Shown: positions 61,201-64,000 of the stretch, piece by piece | Layout of the letters: every line of letters begins with the position of its first letter | Position numbering within the stretch: the first letter of the stretch is position 1 | DNA from: Epiperipatus broadwayi | Lineage: Eukaryota; Onychophora; Udeonychophora; Euonychophora; Peripatidae | DNA: 64,000 nucleotides | Direction of reading: 5' to 3' | Assembly (NCBI GenBank): GCA_028023455.1 | Contig: JAQFVV010006454.1 | Location: 1,347,001-1,411,000, forward strand | Notes under the pieces: model-generated | Seen by the model: the letters and a program-made list of their open reading frames with translations, nothing else | Databases searched by the model: none | Told to the model about the DNA's origin: nothing | Program-made: the position numbers and the translations under genes

Positions 61201-62440
61201 TTTAATACTTACCTGTCAATTAATCATTTTTCTTCAGCTTTCAAATGCAGGTGAATGTTTCTTTTGCTCAAAATATCGAATTTTTCTTTTCAATCAGTCA
61301 TCAGGTGTATAATATTTTAATTTCAGACAAGACATTTTTTTTATATATGATATGCTGTTTCTGTGATGAATCAGGGATTTTCCCCAAACGAGACCTATAT
61401 TTTTTTTTCTAGCCTGACATCCTTATATTTTCACTCTTCAAAAAGCTTTATACTAAAAAAATGATTTTTAAATTGATATCTAGCCGAATTAAAATGCTTG
61501 TCTTCCTTAGTTTCAATGTTTTAAAAATCTCTTTTCTGATTTTTCCCAGACAAGTTTTTATACTTTATTTTTTTTAGTTAGAGTGATAGTAACAAACAAT
61601 ATAAGAAACTTGCACTTACATGATTTTTGGAAAGCTTAATTTGTTTTTCAAGTAAAATTATCTTAAACGTTTCCCTTCTCACCTTACTGACAAATTTTGC
61701 ACCACTATAAAACTCCAAATCTTCTCTTTGAAGATTTCTAGTTGGATTTTTGAGTCTTAAGAAATACAGACACAAACAAGAAACTTTTATAGCGAAACCT
61801 TTAAGTAAAAAAAATAATTTAACAGAATTGTTTTTTTTCTTTAACATTTTTAATATGTACAAATCTAGATTTATTTGTGCAATGTACACACACACACACA
61901 CTATCATTTATAAAGCTGGCCCATTAAAACAATCTGAATGTTTTTTTAGAAATCATGATTTTAATATCTAAAATTAAATCCTTAACTTTCAAACCCCAAA
62001 CTACAACTTTCAAACCCCAAATCATAATCATAGAAAAACAAAAATAGAAATAGAATAAAATATTAGAATTTAGAAAATGTAGGTTAGCTTTGAAGAGAGT
62101 TTAATATTTGAAATATACAATGATAATTAAACAGCTTACACACACACTGTCTATATATGTGTTATTACTTTACATTTTTAACAAAAAATAAATATTGAGT
62201 AATTAAATGTGTGTACTATTCTTTTTGAGTTATTTATCAACACACAAACAAATAAAGAACATAATTGTTGCCCCACTCTCTTTCTGTCTTAAGTTTTTAT
62301 AGAACTTGACACCTTGTAGGGTTTAAACTTGGGTGACCTATAGCTTCCTTTACTATATAAAAATGTGATGATGATTTTTGTTCCACATTTTCTTTCATGC
62401 ACATTATTACAAATTTAGCTAATGACTAAATTGTAATGGC
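55216..62440. other. Gene-free AT-rich DNA
   Basis: More than 7 kb without a supportable gene. It contains a GATGAT microsatellite near 59918-59940, an (AC)n at 61885-61900 and a faint B-box-like GGTTTGAATCCC at 59551-59562 without a tRNA fold. A segment at about 56200-56320 faintly resembles the interior of the piggyBac-like MITE. Frames at 56785-57078, 60204-60548 and 61578-61907 show no domain. Confidence 0.5.

Positions 62441-62443
<3 letters not shown>

Positions 62444-62534
<91 letters not shown>
62444..62534. repeat. (TA)n microsatellite, about 45 repeats
   Basis: Uninterrupted TA run directly bordering satellite B. Confidence 0.95.
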
Positions 62535-62538
<4 letters not shown>

Positions 62539-62610
62539 TGCTTGCAAACTGATAGAAATGTTTTGCATAAACACTTGGAGTCAGTGTTTAGATCTAGTTT
62601 CTAACTCTAT

Positions 62611-62656
62611 CCTTCACTGATGATAGCAAATAGCTTGAAATCAGCTGATCTGAGGG
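62611..62656 (+). ncRNA. Hammerhead ribozyme, satellite B unit 1
   Basis: Stem I CCTTCA (62611-62616) with TGAGGG (62651-62656), consensus core CTGATGA 62617-62623, stem II AGC/GCT with loop AAATA, GAA 62637-62639, stem III ATCAGCTGAT 62640-62649, cleavage position C62650. Compared with satellite A, stem I pair 3 is A-T instead of G-C: both arms have changed together. Confidence 0.85.
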
Positions 62657-63011
62657 TGAGCAAATGAAAGAGATAGTTAATTCTGACTCTTTTGTCATTT
62701 ATGTAAACAAATTTTACACTTGTTTTGGTGGTTTTGGTAAAACGCCATCTATTGATCATGAATAGCAAGTTACGTGAATAACTTGTTTTTGTTTTTCATA
62801 AATGTACCTTTAAAGGTTTCTTGCAATGATATTATTGCAGAGACTTTGACTATGTGGTGAAACTGAACTGAAGTCAGACCCATATAGATATCTGGCTTGT
62901 TAGGCTGAGTTTGAAGATTTTACCGGTCTGAAAAATTCACGCTTGCAAACTGATAGAAACATTTTGCATAAACCCTTGGAGTCAATGTTTAGATCTAGTT
63001 TCTAACTCTAT

Positions 63012-63057
63012 CCTTCACTGATGATAGCAAATAGCTTGAAATCTGCTGATCTGAGGG
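63012..63057 (+). ncRNA. Hammerhead ribozyme, satellite B unit 2
   Basis: As unit 1 (core 63018-63024, GAA 63038-63040, C63051), but stem III is ATCTGCTGAT, which breaks the palindrome at one base. Confidence 0.75.
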
Positions 63058-63166
63058 TGAGAAAATGAAAGAGATAGTTAATTCTGACTCTTTTGTCATT
63101 TATGTAAACAAATTTTATACTTGTTTTGGTGGTTTTGATAAAACGCCATCTATTGATTATATATAT

Positions 63167-64000
63167 TGTAAATATCAATAGATCGATATTTATATTTTAA
63201 AAATTTGTTATTTGTTATTAAAAAAAAAATCTCTTTAAGTTGAAGTTTACATATGAAATATTTAAATTTTTCTTTTATGTTTATTAAATATAGTTATTAT
63301 TTGAAGTTATTATTTTATTTATATATATTGATAGTACATCATTATAAATATTTAATTATTGAAATAAATAAGGACATATAAATTGTTGATTAAAAAAAAA
63401 AAAAGTATTTTATTTGCAATGATTACTAAATGTAATAAATAATTATTTATGTATATTTTAAAAGATGTCAAATTTTCGATTTGATACTTTTTATATGTAT
63501 ACTTAATATTTTATTTTTATTTTGATGTTAATTGTTGTAAAAGAGAACATACATATAACATGAGTTTTAAAATAGCATCTGCTGGCATAAAACCACGCGA
63601 CAATAATAAGGAAGCCATTATTAGGATTATTGCTTATTAAAAAAATGGGATATAGAACAAACAACTGAAGGATAGAATTTTATTACATTTTATTTCTTTA
63701 AAGTTTACCATTTTTAAAATACTGAAGTAACGTATATATTTTGTAATAAACATATAAATTATGACGGGGTAATAAGGATATATCGCAGCTAGGGCTGCAT
63801 CATCATCATCGCTTTCATATATTCTAAAGCAATTTTTCAATGGAACAACTAAAAATTTCAACGTATAAATTTCATCGCGTCTGGAATTAAAAGCTGGTAT
63901 AGCTATCTTAAATGTATTATCGTCAATTTAATTCTAATCTGAAAGTAAGTGTAATTGATGTGCTGGATTTAACATTTTAATAAAATATGCATATATTCAA
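63167..64000 (+). repeat. Third LTR, cut by the window end
   Basis: Starts TGTAAATATCAATAG and matches the complement of the LTRs at 37.2 and 42.6 kb for 834 bp, so its sense strand is plus. It includes the conserved 62-codon antisense frame, here on the minus strand with an altered end (63637-63861). It is inserted in a short TATATA beside satellite B. Whether it is a solo LTR or a full element cannot be seen. Confidence 0.9.

Larger units (their letters stand above)
62534..63160. repeat. Satellite B: 401-bp units related to satellite A
   Basis: ATTCA(T/C)GCTTGCAAACTGAT recurs at 62534 and 62935, a 401-bp period, about 1.6 units. The sequence aligns along its length with the inverted half of satellite A but differs by substitutions and small deletions, so it is a distinct subfamily. 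It lies between a long (TA)n and an LTR. Each unit has a plus-strand hammerhead motif. Confidence 0.9.

Noticed and set aside
61578-61907. 109-codon minus-strand frame
   Set aside because: Begins in an (AC)n microsatellite translation, shows no domain and overlaps another chance frame on the plus strand.

Overview
This is a very AT-rich eukaryotic window (roughly a quarter G+C by eye). I find no host gene, no tRNA and no rRNA. It is transposon-dominated intergenic DNA. RTE-clade LINEs, Penelope-like retroelements (PLEs) with a GIY-YIG nuclease, a gypsy-type LTR element, hAT and piggyBac miniature elements and long (TA)n tracts point to an animal, probably an invertebrate. I cannot name the species or phylum from the sequence.

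Layout. 0-18.5 kb is mostly featureless AT-rich DNA with scattered repeats: family S1 at 4.7 and 16.9 kb, a palindrome at 8.0 kb, an RTE LINE fragment at 8.5-9.3 kb, repeat S5 at 11.6-12.2 kb, repeat S4 at 13.4-14.2 kb and a hAT-like MITE at 16.5 kb. 18.6-26.7 kb is one old Penelope-like element (PLE1) with about 87-bp inverted ends. It has been broken open by a 418-bp satellite array (19.3-21.2 kb), an inverted dimer of a second PLE (PLE2, 21.25-23.24 kb), a 196-bp PLE2 derivative (24.31 kb) and a piggyBac-like MITE (24.78 kb). 27.7-28.8 kb is a second RTE copy, 30.4-31.0 kb another S1 copy with duplicated flanks, and 33.7-34.5 kb repeat S2. 37.2-44.4 kb is a young 7.2-kb LTR element on the minus strand, with nearly identical 1.78-kb LTRs, a primer-binding site and a coiled-coil gag-like ORF but no visible pol. 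49.8-52.3 kb is an RTE LINE with an inverted 5' segment. 54.6 kb is a large hairpin and 55.1 kb another S4 copy. 62.5-63.2 kb is a second type of the satellite, abutting an incomplete third LTR that runs off the window end.

The most interesting signal is RNA-level. The 418-bp satellite carries a hammerhead self-cleaving ribozyme motif in each unit: core CTGAGGA or CTGATGA, then a short stem II, then GAA, a palindromic stem III, a C at the cleavage position, and a stem I whose two arms covary between copies. The same architecture with different stem sequences recurs in PLE2 and in families S1, S2 and S4. In all I see about 16 hammerhead-like loci from five families, several arranged as direct units joined to inverted units and several sitting in (TA)n. 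This fits retrozyme-like, ribozyme-bearing non-autonomous retroelements presumably mobilised by PLE machinery. The ribozyme motif and its covariation are read directly from the sequence; circular RNA and PLE-driven mobility are inference.
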